A DNA stretch of 64,000 bases from Bactericera cockerelli (GCA_024516035.1 CM044955.1:40952137-41016136), one strand, 5' to 3'; shown: positions 23,809 through 34,806, counted from the first letter of the stretch. Program-made: numbers and translations. The notes: generated by a model not told the origin, from the sequence alone.

Positions 23809-24239
23809 GTAAGTATTTTCTCCTGATGTTGTGAGTGTACACAAAATGGGTAGTAAAAATGAATAATAAACACTGGTGAAAAAGTAGAGGCACAATATGG
23901 TCATAACTTTACAAAGTTTCCAAACCTAAGGGTATTAATAAGTTCTAGTTTTGAGTTTCAGGCGTTTCAGCGTCATTTCTATACAAAATGCGTGTTACAA
24001 ATTAATACAAAATTATATTAAGCGGATTCAAGGAACTAGAACTCTGAAAATTGAATGATAAACTGGATACACAAAAAGGAAATTATCTAGAAAAGATTTT
24101 TCTCATAATGTTACAACATCATTATTTCAGACTCTTATCAATGAAAATCGTAGCTTGGTTCTCTATTACCTATCCTGTTCTACTTCTTTGATTCCAATGA
24201 ATATTTATATTAAGTAGTTTCTAATCAAGTGTAAATTAT

Positions 24240-25310
24240 CTCTGTACCAATTTACCCCAACAAGATTTGTGTTTAGCATAGTCTCATTAGGGTGCAACAC
24301 CTGGGTTCTCTCTCAGAAAGTTAAACACTCTCATAATCCCCAAATCTCCCTCTCAATAATGCACATTGATAAGTTATTTTCTTGAAACACTTCTGATAGG
24401 GTATTGCAATAACCTGATCTCCTCTCAGAAAGTACATTTACCCAACAGATTTGCGTTTAGCATAATAATGCACATTGATTGGGTTATTTGGGTGAACAAC
24501 ACTTCTGATAGGGTTATTTGACTGATAACTGAATTTCCTCTCGAGAAGTACAATTACCCCAACAAGATTTGTGTTTAGCATAATAATAATGCACATTGAT
24601 TGGGTTATTTGGGTGAACAACACTTCTGATGGGTTATTTGAACGAATAACCTGAATCTCCTTCTCAGAGAAGTACCAATTATCCAAGATTTAGTTAGCAT
24701 AAATATGCACATTGATGGGTTATTTGGGTGAACAACACTTCTGATAGGGTTATTTGAACGAATAACCTGAATTTCCTCCTCAGAGAAGTACTAATTTACC
24801 CCAACAAGATTGTGTTTAGCATAATAATAATGCACATTGATTGGGTTATTTGGGTGAACAACACTTCTGATAGGTTATTTGAACGAATAACCGGAATTTC
24901 CTCCTCAGAGAAGTCCAATTTACCCCAACAGATTTGTGTTTAGCATAATAATGCACATTGATTGGGTTATTTGGGTGAACAACACTTCTGATAGGGTTAT
25001 TTGAACGAATAACCTGAATCTCCTCCTCATAGAAGTACCAATTTACCCAACAAGATTGTGTTTAACATAATAATGCAACATTGATTGGGTTATTTGGGTG
25101 AACAAACTTCTGATAGGGTCATTTGAACGAATAACCTGAATCTCCTCCTCAGAAAAGTACCAATTTACCCCAACAAGATTTGTGTTTAGCATTGACTCAT
25201 TAGGGTGCAACACCTGGGTCTCCTCTTAGAAAGCTTTCTCACTCTCATAATCCCCAAATCTCACTCTCAATAATGCACATTGATTGGGTTATTGGGGTGA
25301 ACAACACTTC
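24240..25310 (+). repeat. Tandem array of about 120-124 bp ending in an acceptor-like motif
   Basis: There are about eight degenerate copies. GTTTAGCAT marks recur near 24271, 24451, 24572, 24690, 24814, 24938, 25058 and 25181. Each unit holds TTGATTGGGTTATTTGGGTG and CTGAATCTCCTCCTCAGAGA. The second string is nearly identical to the acceptor of the exon at 25468. Both ends share a CACTCTCATAATCCCCAAAT block also seen near 45575, so a dispersed repeat contributed to the unit. Confidence 0.85.
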
Positions 25311-25445
25311 TGGACTTTATTCTCACTTGTAGAGGATGTGGCTGCTGTTTTGTGTGTGACCCTCTCGCATTCGCAACGTATAGATGGGTAGTATCGCAAC
25401 TCATTCTCTGCAAGATGGGTGCTCTAGGTACATGACTTTTCCATA
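25311..25445 (-). repeat. Inverted copy of the exon-containing arm at 21923-22036
   Basis: The reverse complement of the left arm, lying just before the exon at 25468. Its longer 5' part could encode extra residues (PIYTLRMREG in one frame), so this may be the fuller form of the exon, in inverted orientation relative to the exon that follows. Confidence 0.8.
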
Positions 25446-25467
25446 ATAACCTGAATCTCCTCCTCAG

Positions 25468-25760
25468 AGAAATACGAGCGGAAGCTGAACAAGAAGAGCC
25501 AGTGGAAGAGACGCAACACGTCCTGCGAGTACATCCTCATCCCCCACACCAAGTTCACGACCTACATCGCCATGGACGACTCGTACAACGACCAGCCGTC
25601 CGATCTGGTGGAGAACCCCTGCGAGCCATTCGAGCGGAACCTGGAGCTGGAGGAGCCACTCCTCCAGGACCAGCTGGAGGAGTGGGTGGAGGAGTCGATG
25701 CAGAGGGAGGAGAAGGAGGAGGTCAAGGAGGACGAGGAGGAGGGAGAGGAAGCACAGTGA
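25468..25760 (+). CDS. Unidentified plus-strand gene, terminal exon with acidic C-terminus
   Basis: The acceptor CTCCTCCTCAG is followed by an open frame of 97 codons to a TGA at 25758-25760. The peptide starts KYERKLNKKSQWKRRNTSCE, continues YILIPHTKFTTYIAMDDSYN, and ends in a glutamate-rich tail (EEKEEVKEDEEEGEEAQ). Codon use is GC-rich in third positions, unlike the AT-rich surroundings, as in the lipase exons. The exon would enter in phase 1, matching the corrected exon at 23556-23808. I cannot name the family. The tail is tandemly repeated downstream without a frame of its own, and the region before the acceptor is repeated upstream (24240-25310). The frame from the start to the TGA is intact, so this is the best-supported exon of the gene. 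Confidence 0.55.
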
Positions 25761-26297
25761 CTTAGGAGTGGGTGGAGGAGTCGATTGCAGAGGGAGGAGA
25801 AGGAGGAGGTACAAGGAGGACGAGGGGAGGGAGAGGAAGCACAGTGACTCCTGCGAGATTGGAGGACGTGGGGGGAGGAGTCAGACTGCAGAGCCAGTGA
25901 TTGGAGTGGTGGAGGAGTCGATGCGAGGGAGGAGAGAGGAGGTCAAGGAGGACGGGAGGAGGGAGAGGAAGCACAGTGACTTGGAGGAGTGGGTGGAGGA
26001 GTCGATGCAGAGGGAGGAGAAGGAGGAGGTCAAGGAGGACGAGGAGGAGGGAGAGGAAGCACAGTGACTCTGGAGTGGGAGTGGGTGGAGGAGTCGATGC
26101 AGAGGGAGGAGAAGGAGGAGGTCAAGGAGGATGAGGAGGAGGGAGAGGAAGCACAGTGACTCTGAGCTGGAGGAGTGGGTGGAGGAGTCGATGCAGAGGA
26201 GGAGAAGGAGGAGGTCAAGGAGGAGAGGAGGAGGGAGAGGAAGACGACTAATGGTGGGACTTCAGGAGGGCGGAGGAGGAGGAAACACAGTGACTTC
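25672..26297 (+). repeat. Tandem copies of the terminal coding end of the unidentified gene
   Basis: A purine-rich unit of about 86-135 bp (GAGTGGGTGGAGGAGTCGAT through GAAGCACAGTGACT) occurs about six times. The first copy is the real coding end; later copies end near 25850, 25980, 26067, 26161 and 26297. The copies differ by small indels, and most keep the TGA of the original stop. They lie after the stop codon, so they are most likely 3' UTR or flanking sequence. Confidence 0.85.
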
Positions 26298-27048
26298 GGC
26301 AGCAACGGCAGACATGTAGTTCCGGTTCTTGCTTGTTTGTCGTTGTTTTTTGTCTTATCTACAGATAAAATATCTCCTCAAATGTACATACTTGAAAGTG
26401 GGAGAGTTCCCATCACACTTGGGCTACTACCCTGTTGAATGGAAAGAGATATACTATGTAAGTTCAACGAGGTAAGAACGTGAGCGTGATTCTCCAATTT
26501 ACGAATATGATCAATTTATGTAACATAAAATCAACATTATTTTTGGGTGCAAAGGTTGTTTTATTTATAAAGGACATACCAAATAGACATTTCTTTAAGA
26601 AACCCCTATAAAATATGTTCTTATGTGACAAATACATGATCCAGAAATCCAGTATCTTTTACTTTATAACCAATAAGAAACCAAAACCATGTTGGGCAGG
26701 ATTTGAATCCATATACTCTATGTACTTTCTCCTCTTTTAGGCCTCTTTTATCTATTACATTAAAAAGGGTGATATATCACTGACATTTTGATCAACTAAT
26801 TGCCTGAATATTATTAATAGATAACCATTAACTAAAATAGAGCGTTAATGGAATAATCAACGGATTGGTGGGACAGTCATAACCGAGCCCTTATTTTAAG
26901 AATATGTACAAGTGTACATGGCTAGAACTAAAATTTTCCTGTAATCGGCCTACTCCTACGTGCATTTTCTGTTCTTCTCGTAGTTAAATCCCACGATTTT
27001 TTAACAGTTCACGATTTTTTTTAACATTTTTAACATTATACCCCAAAT
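26298..27048. other. No gene seen
   Basis: Probably 3' flank of the unidentified gene; a weak B-box-like sequence near 26705. Confidence 0.5.
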
Positions 27049-27354
27049 ACATCGAGTATGATCTGCTCACTGAAAATCCCCCCCATCCAATCACTTGAAG
27101 GGAGGAGACGAACTGATCAGATCAAACTCATTCAAAACGTAAGTACTGGAAAACTCTGTACCCCTTACATATACCAGATAATACCCCAGTACCGAAAAAC
27201 AAATGACCCCCGACTAAGAATGACTGATAACAGGGCACAGCTATTTCAAATACCCCGAAAAGACAACTATACTTTTAAGTCCCCAATAATACAGGCGCTG
27301 GATGTATATAACAACACTAATGATAATTACAGACCAAATATTATTATTTTATAA
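27049..27354 (+). pseudogene. C-terminal relic of another non-LTR retrotransposon
   Basis: An open frame whose sequence follows the end of Jockey/CR1-type polymerases: IQSLEGRRRTDQIKLIQNVS, then LRMTDNRAQLFQIPRKDNYT and SPIIQALDVYN. No reverse transcriptase motifs lie upstream, so it is a 5'-truncated or decayed copy. Confidence 0.62.
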
Positions 27355-28186
27355 TATAAATACCCAATGTAACGCGTCAGTTATTGCCTCACACAACACA
27401 CAGAAACCTTCGGTTTCTGTTATCCGTGATGAGGTGTAAAAAAAAAAACAGTTTTCACAGGATATTGACTCCAGTACAGCCTTGTATCAAACTCTGAAAC
27501 ATTTTATTTTTCTAAAGCTCTGAATTTTTTACACGTCACGCCAACTAATAGGTAGCTTGGTGTATGGAATTATGTTTCTAATTTCTATACATGAAGGAAG
27601 AACCTTTAATTGATACTCTCGTTCTCTACGTTTTCAAAGTTACAGTGTGGAAATTTTCTCTAGTCTATAATTTGTATTGCAGAGAAGGAAAATAATAATA
27701 GTCCATGCTGAAATTTTAGCGTGTGTGTGAATTTAGGATACAAAGAAAAATAATAATATAATGATTAAAGCACAAAGTCTATTACTTTTCAGTTCCGGTC
27801 GCTAAGGTTATCCAAAAGGTTCAAGATTGCAAAAAAATGATAAGATCTGACTCAACGCTTGTCAGTCAGGAATATTTTAAAAACGAAAATATGTTAAATC
27901 ACCTTAACGCTTAACCTATTACATAAATACATAATATGTATAAGAGAGCCGTGAGCGAGAAGTTTGAGGATTTTCTCCATAAATGACTTTTTTAACTCAA
28001 GATAGACGATTTGGAGCCTTTACCTATGTACGCTACAAAAACCAAGTTTGAATTGACGTAAGTATGACGGTTAGTCAAGTGAAAGATCCTTTCGCCCATC
28101 ACCATGTAGCAACATAGACAAAATTGAGAAGACGCAAGGAGTTATTCAGCAAAAACTATAGATTTATTAATTTGAATTATTCAGAT
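27355..28186. other. No gene seen
   Basis: AT-rich; downstream flank of the UBAC1-like gene. Confidence 0.55.
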
Positions 28187-29524
28187 TCAGATGTCAGAAT
28201 CATACATGATAGTAAAGGGGGGAGGTATGATGTCTCTACATCCGTGTACGTAATGTTTCTCAGTCTCAAAAGCTTCTATAACCATACGTAGCAAGTCATC
28301 AATCCTGCTGCCTTCAGTCAAGTAAATATGATTGTCTGGATAATCAACAAGGTCTAGCATAGCAATTATCATGTTCCTGTCAGAGAGAGCAAGCAAGATT
28401 TCAGGATCTTGGAGAAGTTTATCCATAACAATAGTACAAATAGAATCATTGTCAGAGGGTTTACTATCATAGTTCATTGGCTCTTCCAATAGAAACAGGC
28501 AAGCACGATTTGGTTCATTAAATGATTTACGAAGAGCACGTCGTATTTCCAATTCCTTGAAACCAACTTTCTCAATCCTTTTCACGTTTTCTTCCCAAAC
28601 TTCACCAAACTCTTGTCTCTTCAGCAAATAATTAGCAATCATTTTGATAATGACAGAAAAGTTTTTAGAATTGACTTCAATCTTTTCAAACCCCACATTC
28701 AAGTTGACAAATTCTGCTATATCCCCTGGGGTGATACTGGGACTTTGCGTTGTCAACCATTGAACTGCCTCCTTTACATTATTCTTTTTCAGGGACAATG
28801 CTATCTTACTAATGTCCATATCATAACCCATATCTATAATTTGACGTAGTCTTATTCTGTCAAGTTTCATATCAAGTCCCAATTTTGTTATTATATCCTT
28901 GTAAATGGCATTTACATCGTGAAAGCAAAGTAAATTAGCTGACATTTCAATGAGAGACAAGAAAACGCTATTCAATTCTATTTGAATAAGGGCATCATTG
29001 CAGTAAGGTGATTTATAATTTGGAATCTTCTTCTTTTTCTTATTTTTCGTTTTCATTTTTTTTGTAACTTCATCAATGATTGCCTGATTTGGAACTTGGC
29101 TTCTGTCTGTTAAAGATTTAGAATTCCGTGATGTACTAATTACTTTTAAATTTTCTCTAACTGTTTCTGTAAAGGCATCATCCTCCATTACATACCTCTC
29201 TACCAAGAGCAATTCATCATTGTTCTTCAGATCATTTTCTTCTACTGTTTTAAAACGTGCAAGTATCTTTCCAGTGCGGATCAATATTACATTATACTGG
29301 AAAATGGACTTTTTGTCATTTTTGAAAAACATGATAAAACTCTTTTTCATCAGAGCAGATACCTTTACATCACTAGTGATATTAGAAAGAACAGCAATGT
29401 CACCATTGTTATCAATAATCTGCACTGAGATTGTTACTTTATTGGACCTATCTTCTTCTGCATTAAGTGTTTCATCTTGTGGTTGAGAGTCAGTTGCAGT
29501 TTCAGAGCCTGTTATATGATCCAT
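28187..29524 (-). CDS. UBAC1-like (ubiquitin-associated domain protein 1), intronless
   Basis: A single uninterrupted 445-residue frame on the minus strand. Residues about 30-112 look ubiquitin-like. About 222-260 form a UBA domain (IIDMGYDMDISKIALSL, then KEAVQWL), and about 315-348 a second one (RIEKVGFKELEIRRALRKSF, then RACLFLLEE). About 365-425 resemble the C-terminal helical segment of UBAC1 (LLQDPEILLALSDRN). This order and length (human UBAC1 is about 405 residues) suggest UBAC1/KPC2, the adaptor of the KPC ubiquitin ligase that delivers ubiquitinated clients to the proteasome. A lysine-rich stretch lies near residue 160. An AATAAA lies just past the stop. The lack of introns, and its place inside oaf intron 1 on the same strand, fit a retrogene, though an ancestral intronless gene is possible. 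Divergence is considerable, so orthology is less sure than family. Confidence 0.72.
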   Translation of the reverse strand: MDHITGSETATDSQPQDETLNAEEDRSNKVTISVQIIDNNGDIAVLSNITSDVKVSALMKKSFIMFFKNDKKSIFQYNVILIRTGKILARFKTVEENDLKNNDELLLVERYVMEDDAFTETVRENLKVISTSRNSKSLTDRSQVPNQAIIDEVTKKMKTKNKKKKKIPNYKSPYCNDALIQIELNSVFLSLIEMSANLLCFHDVNAIYKDIITKLGLDMKLDRIRLRQIIDMGYDMDISKIALSLKKNNVKEAVQWLTTQSPSITPGDIAEFVNLNVGFEKIEVNSKNFSVIIKMIANYLLKRQEFGEVWEENVKRIEKVGFKELEIRRALRKSFNEPNRACLFLLEEPMNYDSKPSDNDSICTIVMDKLLQDPEILLALSDRNMIIAMLDLVDYPDNHIYLTEGSRIDDLLRMVIEAFETEKHYVHGCRDIIPPPFTIMYDSDI

Positions 29525-30052
29525 GAGGTGAACAATTAATTTTTTTTATTTCATAGGTAGTTAACTATTTTACTTTTTGGGTAAATTATTGAACCTCTCA
29601 TTTACTTCTCATATATAAATATTCTAGCCAATGAGAACCAGTCATCTACGCGTACCCTTCTTGAATTTTATAGTACATGTCATAATATTTTTTAGTATAC
29701 AATTTTGAATAATATTACCACACTGAGCTAATCATGCACCTAATTTTTTTCTATGAACTTGAACTCGCAGAAAACATGATTCTGCTGTCTGCAGAAGTCA
29801 AAATACTTTTTATAGTGGGTAGGTAGGTAGGTACCCACTAGGTATTTATTCTAATACGGTATTATGATCTTTACAAGATATTTTTTATAATTCTTTTTCC
29901 AAACATTTCGGATTTGTTTTTGTTTGTCACAACTAACTTCATTTAAACCACTCTGGCAAATTAAATTTCTGTAAAAAAATTGAAAAACTAGTATTCATTC
30001 TAAGTCAACCAATCTCCTCTTCTTTTTTACACCTAAGATATTCTCACCCTTT
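29525..30052. other. Upstream of UBAC1-like gene
   Basis: AT-rich with a small inverted repeat GTGGGTAGGTAGGTAGGTAC at 29816. It may contain the 5' UTR of the non-LTR element to its right. Confidence 0.45.
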
Positions 30053-32072
30053 ATGTACTTAGTTTTTAATTTGGCTACAGCCCGCCTATCAAGTCATCAA
30101 CCAACTAGTCTTTTTTCAACTTTCTGTGATATAAATGTACCTCAATGTTCTTCTAATGTACCTAATAACTGTTTTTCTAGAATTAATTATTATCTTTCAA
30201 ATTCTAATGTTCCTACTAATTTGTTATCAGTAACATCCGAGAGTGAAGAAAGCATTGCCATTCCATGTGTTCATCATAATAATAATAATAATAATGCAAA
30301 TGATGTTATAACGTACTCTCCGGTCTGTTCTGAAACAAATAATTTTCTTAATTTGATTGATGACATTGAACATGAAGTTTCTGCTTCATCTGATTATTTA
30401 TATGATGATAACTCGTCAAGTGGTACTCCTAGATTTTTTTTAAATCCCTCAAATTCAATGACAACCACTCAATTATCTCTCCATCTCAATGATACGAATT
30501 TTATAGGTGATGGCTGCGTTAATACCAATCAGCTACATTCTCAATCTCACTCTCAACTTTCGCCTTATTCACCCCCTTTCATTCCTAACAATCACTCTCA
30601 TCTCATCTCACTGCATAAACTTTCGCCAGATGCCGAACCCTTCTACCCTCGTCAATTTTCTACTACTTCCCCGACAAACCTAATCCCAAGACAACATAAT
30701 AATCTAACTCACTATACCAGTTACACAAATCGTTTATCAACACATTCACGATCTAGAACGCGTAACATCTCCCACACGCCAAAAAATAAACATCAGAAAT
30801 CCCTCACTCTGATGCACCATAATATACTGGGTATACGGAACAAAATACCCTCTATTGAGGTTTTCTTAGATCAACTGTCCAAAGACAAAAATTTGGTTCC
30901 TGACATCATCTGTCTCACAGAAACATTTTTAACGGTCCAATGTGCCCACTGTGCCAACATTCCAGGATATGTCAACACTGCTAGCTACTACAGAGACTCT
31001 GGTACTTTAGGGGGTGGAGTCTCGTTATATGTGAGAGATACCTTGGACTTTATACCACTACACCTAGGTATAGACCCTGTTATGTTTAGTCTTGAATACA
31101 CAGTAATAAAGTCTAATAAACTAAAAACAGCTGTTGTAGGTATCAATCGTTCAAACAACTCTTATAAATCTAACTTTAATGTTTTTATAGAACTTTTAGA
31201 TAAGATACTAGAAAAACTGATTCACTTTAAATATTTAGCTATATGTGGCGACTTTAATATTAACATCTTAAGAGAAAACAGTATCAAGTCAAGGTTTACT
31301 TCCGTTTTAAACTTCTACAACTTGAAAAATAGCGTCAACACCTCTACAAGAATAACCTCCACGACCGATTCATGTATTGACAACATATTTATCAATTTTT
31401 CGCCTAAACTCTTACTCAATAACACCACCAACATTTTCTCAGGTTTGGGTGATCATAAATATGCCCAATTAGTTAAATTTAACACCGATAGTTCTATCGA
31501 GACAAAGAAACTTCATATACGAAGGTACACATCAACTCAGATAGATAATTTTACCAGTTCTATCTCACATACTGATTTCTCGCCTATTTACTGTGCTGAA
31601 AGTGTGGACGAGCAACTTTCTCATTTTTATGACATATTTCTGTATCATTTTAACAGTCATTTTCCTCTCAAAGAAGTGACTGTGGGAGGCAGGAGTAAGA
31701 AGGATTGGATAACTAGAGGTATCCGAGTATCAAGCGAAAACAAACGTTCTCTTTTTTATCTAAGTCTTTATTTTCGGAATCCATTCTTCATTGAATATTA
31801 TAACTCATATTGTAAAACTCTAAAGAAAGTTGTCCAAGCCGCTAAGACTCTTTTCATAGTAAAGAAAATCAAAGAGGCTCCTAAGGAGAAAAAGATAAAA
31901 ACCATTTGGAACGTAATAAAGAGCCACTCTAAATCAAACAAACCAGTTACTCATAATACTCTTAAAGTGATAGTTGAAAACAAGGCATACGAAAATCCAG
32001 TAGAGGTAGCCAACCTTTTCAATGAGTTTTGGACTAACATTGCTGAACAATTGATTAATCAGTCAAACCATT
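30053..32072 (+). CDS. Non-LTR ORF: N-terminal region and endonuclease
   Basis: The open frame runs from 30053 into the 21-bp array. Residues about 250-480 form an AP-like endonuclease: MHHNILGIRNK, LTETFLT (catalytic Glu), GGGVSLYVRD, GDFNINIL (catalytic Asp/Asn), DNIFINF, and GLGDHKYAQLV in place of the common SDH motif. After it come RSKKDWITRGI and a basic region leading to the linker. The annotated end is where repeat sequence takes over. Confidence 0.87.
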
Positions 32073-32810
32073 CTACTTCTTCTCTCCCCTCTACCTCTTC
32101 CTCTCACCCCTCTACCTCTTCTTCTATCCCCTCAACCTCTTCTTGTCTCCCCTCTACCTCTTCTTCTCTCCCCTCTACCTCTTCTTCTCTCCCCTCAACC
32201 TCTTCTTCTATCCCCTCAGCCTCTTCTTCTCTCCCCTCTACCTCTTCTTCTCTCCCCTCTACCTCTTCTTCTCTCCCCTCTACCTCTTCTTCTCCTTCCC
32301 CTCTACCTCTTCTTCTCTCCCCTCTACCTCTTCTTCTCTCCCCTCTACCTCTTCTTCTCTCCCCTCTACCTCTTCTTCTATCCCCTCAACCTCTTCTTCT
32401 CTCCCCTCTACCTCTTCTTCTCTCCCCTCTACCTCTTTTTCTCTCCCCTCTACCTCTTCTTCTATCCCCTCAACTCTTCTTCTTCTCTCCCCTCTACCTC
32501 TTCTTCTCTCCCCTCTGCCTCTTCTTCTCTCCATTCTACCTCTTCTTCTCTCCCCTCTACCTCTTCTTCTCTCCCCTCTGCCTCTTCTTCTCTCCCTTCT
32601 ACCTCTTCTTCTCTCCCCTCTGCCTTTTCTTCTCTCCCCTCTACTTCTTCTTCTCTCCCCTCTACTTCTTCTTCTCTTCAATCTACCTCTTCTTCTCTCC
32701 CCTCTACCTCTTCTTCTCTCCCCTCTGCCTCTTCTTCTCTCCCCTCTGCCTCTTCATCTCTCCCCTCTACCTCTTCTTCTCTCCCCTCTACCTCTTCTTC
32801 TTTTCCCTAT
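32073..32810 (+). repeat. 21-bp minisatellite between endonuclease and RT
   Basis: The unit CTCTTCTTCTCTCCCCTCTAC is repeated about 35 times with point variants. In the endonuclease frame it encodes PSTSSSL; after small indels near 32290 and 32470 the other frames read SPLPLLL or SPLYLFF. Because 21 is a multiple of three, each frame stays open. Confidence 0.93.
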
Positions 32811-32819
32811 TTTTCCTCT

Positions 32820-34190
32820 TTGCCTTTAACCCCGACGTTCCTCCTATATCCTTGTACCTCTGTAGAATTATTAAAGGTCGTGAACTGCATGCAAAATAAA
32901 ACATCGTGTGGTGACGATTCAATCCCAATCACAATAATTAAAAAGACCATTCATCTGCTTGTAGAACCACTGACCTTCATATTTAACTCTTCCTTTTCTT
33001 CTTCTACTTTCCCAAAACTGTTTAAAAGTGCAATTGTAACGCCTATCTACAAAAACAAAGGCACTGTAACCGATATCAATAACTATCGCCCAATCTCACT
33101 TTTAAACAGTCTATCAAAAATCCTTGAGAAACTAGTGGCGTATCGCCTCTCATGTTACTTGGAGAAACATGAACTGTTCTCTCCACATCAGTTCGGTTTT
33201 AGGCATGGCCGCTCCACTTCGGACGCAGTGTCTCACTTCCTCCTCAAGCTCGACAACTTACTCACTGACGGTCAACACGTGGTGGGTGTGTTCTGCGACT
33301 TATCAAAAGCTTTCGATTGTTGCGATCATTCTCTCCTATTAAATAAATTACCTTCTCTTGGGATCAGAGGAGCCGAGCTGGAATGGTTTGCGTCCTATCT
33401 GAGTGGAAGATACCAGAAAGTTAAAGTCCCGAGCTCCAATACACCTCCCTCAATTAGTCAAAGCTCGACTTTTGTTACCCCAAAATCTTCTCCTCCTTTT
33501 TTTTCTTCTTCTTCTGCCTTCCCTCTTCCTTCTGTTTTTTCTGACATTCTTACTGTGAAGGTGGGCGTGCCCCAAGGTTCTGTTCTTGGGCCGCTTCTGT
33601 TTCTCCTCTTTACTAACGACATTGATAATGCCGATACGTCAGCCCATCTCACACTCTTTGCTGATGACACCACCATCTTAGTGAGTGGTTGTGATCAAGC
33701 GGATGTTATGGCAAAGACAGAAGTGGTCATGACAAACATACAGAAGTGGTTCAGGACAAACAAACTCTGTTTAAACCAGAGTAAAACTTCATTCATGTAC
33801 TTCCATCACACATCCTCTTCTATTCTACCTCCTATATCTTGTCAGGATTTCTCTATCTTTCCCATTAATGAAACGAGATTCCTCGGGCTTATGGTTGATA
33901 GTAAGCTTAGATGGAAAATTCACATTGAACATCTCACATCTAAACTAGCAACATCCATCTTTGCTATCGGCTCGGTCCGGAGGAATGTCGATTCCACTGC
34001 AGCTTTGCTCTCATACTTTTCCTATTTTCATAGCTTAATGTCTTATGTTATCATTTACTGGGGCTTTGCCCCAGAAGTGAAAGATGTATTTCTTTTACAA
34101 AAGAGAGCTCTGCGTGCTGTGTTTGGGTATGGAAGGAGAGTATCCTGTAAACCCACGGAGTTCTCACTGTGTACGCGCAGATCATCCTAG
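32820..34190 (+). CDS. Non-LTR reverse transcriptase domain
   Basis: The frame differs from the endonuclease frame because of indels in the intervening array. Motifs: CGDDSIPITII, AIVTPIYKNKG, NYRPISLLNSLSKILEKLV, QFGFRHGRST, FCDLSKAFDCCDH, GVPQGSVLGPLLFLLFTNDI, and the catalytic LFADDTTILV. The frame is lost at about 34150; the real C-terminal part continues at 34165 in another frame. Confidence 0.9.
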   Translation: MPLTPTFLLYPCTSVELLKVVNCMQNKTSCGDDSIPITIIKKTIHLLVEPLTFIFNSSFSSSTFPKLFKSAIVTPIYKNKGTVTDINNYRPISLLNSLSKILEKLVAYRLSCYLEKHELFSPHQFGFRHGRSTSDAVSHFLLKLDNLLTDGQHVVGVFCDLSKAFDCCDHSLLLNKLPSLGIRGAELEWFASYLSGRYQKVKVPSSNTPPSISQSSTFVTPKSSPPFFSSSSAFPLPSVFSDILTVKVGVPQGSVLGPLLFLLFTNDIDNADTSAHLTLFADDTTILVSGCDQADVMAKTEVVMTNIQKWFRTNKLCLNQSKTSFMYFHHTSSSILPPISCQDFSIFPINETRFLGLMVDSKLRWKIHIEHLTSKLATSIFAIGSVRRNVDSTAALLSYFSYFHSLMSYVIIYWGFAPEVKDVFLLQKRALRAVFGYGRRVSCKPTEFSLCTRRSS

Positions 34191-34450
34191 ATGTTTGCGT
34201 CCATATCTATAAAATAGCCCCCACCCTAACCAAACATTGCCAGATCCATTGTTATAACACCAGAAATAAAAATAACTTAATTACAAGCAACAACAAAATG
34301 ATGGACAAATCGTTTTTGAAGGATGGTATTAAGCTTTTCAACAAAATCTCCCCATCTCTAAAAGATTTACCTTTACCATCCTTCAAAAGTAATCTCAAAG
34401 AACAGCTGGTGGGGCTAGCTCCTTACTCCTTCTCTGATTTCCTAGGATGA
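34165..34450 (+). CDS. Non-LTR C-terminal segment, frameshifted
   Basis: LTVYAQIILDVCVHIYK, then HCYNTRNKNNL and LFNKISPSLKDLPLPSFKSN, match the usual C-terminal end of Jockey/CR1-type polymerases. It is joined to the RT frame only if a small indel near 34150 is allowed. It ends at TGA 34448. Confidence 0.8.
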
Positions 34451-34499
34451 TCTGCGTCTTCATAGTGGGTACCTAATCAGTGTAATCACCTATATGACT

Positions 34500-34614
34500 C
34501 TCACTCTTTCTTTTACCCTCACACTCTCCTTTTTATCTCTCCCCCCTCCCTTCTCCTCTCTTTCTCTCGCCTCTCTCTCCTTTCTCTCTCTCTTTTTTTT
34601 TCTCTCTCTCTATC

Positions 34615-34688
<74 letters not shown>

Positions 34689-34690
34689 AA
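34500..34690 (+). repeat. TC-rich tract and (TC)n microsatellite
   Basis: A pyrimidine tract that becomes pure TC/TATC repeat from about 34605, in the 3' UTR of the non-LTR element. Confidence 0.95.
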
Positions 34691-34806
34691 ATTGGTAAGA
34701 GCGTAGCTGTCGTCATCATATTTTATTTTGTTTAAAACTATTTTTTTTTTTTTTTTCTTTTACACATATTTTTAATTTTAATTTTTAATATTTTTAGTAT
34801 TTACAT

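Larger units (their letters stand above)
30053..34806 (+). mobile_element. Non-LTR retrotransposon (Jockey/CR1-like group), coding part
   Basis: An Asn/Ser-rich N-terminal region is followed by an apurinic endonuclease domain, a repeat-expanded linker (32073-32810), a reverse transcriptase, and a C-terminal segment typical of the group (YNTRNKNNL). A TC microsatellite (34500-34690) follows in the 3' UTR. BEL then interrupts the element at 34807, and the remainder resumes at 42129. The 5' end is not defined by any signal I can see. The clade is uncertain. Confidence 0.88.

Noticed and set aside
25464..26319. Many Glu/Arg- or Leu/Ser-rich ORFs on both strands
   Set aside because: Shadows of the purine-rich coding-end array; only the plus frame ending at 25760 has splice and composition support.
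32143..32829. 228-codon plus ORF and 133-codon minus ORF
   Set aside because: Alternate frames of the 21-bp minisatellite.
34494..34719. Ser/Leu-rich and Arg/Glu-rich ORFs
   Set aside because: Created by the TC microsatellite.
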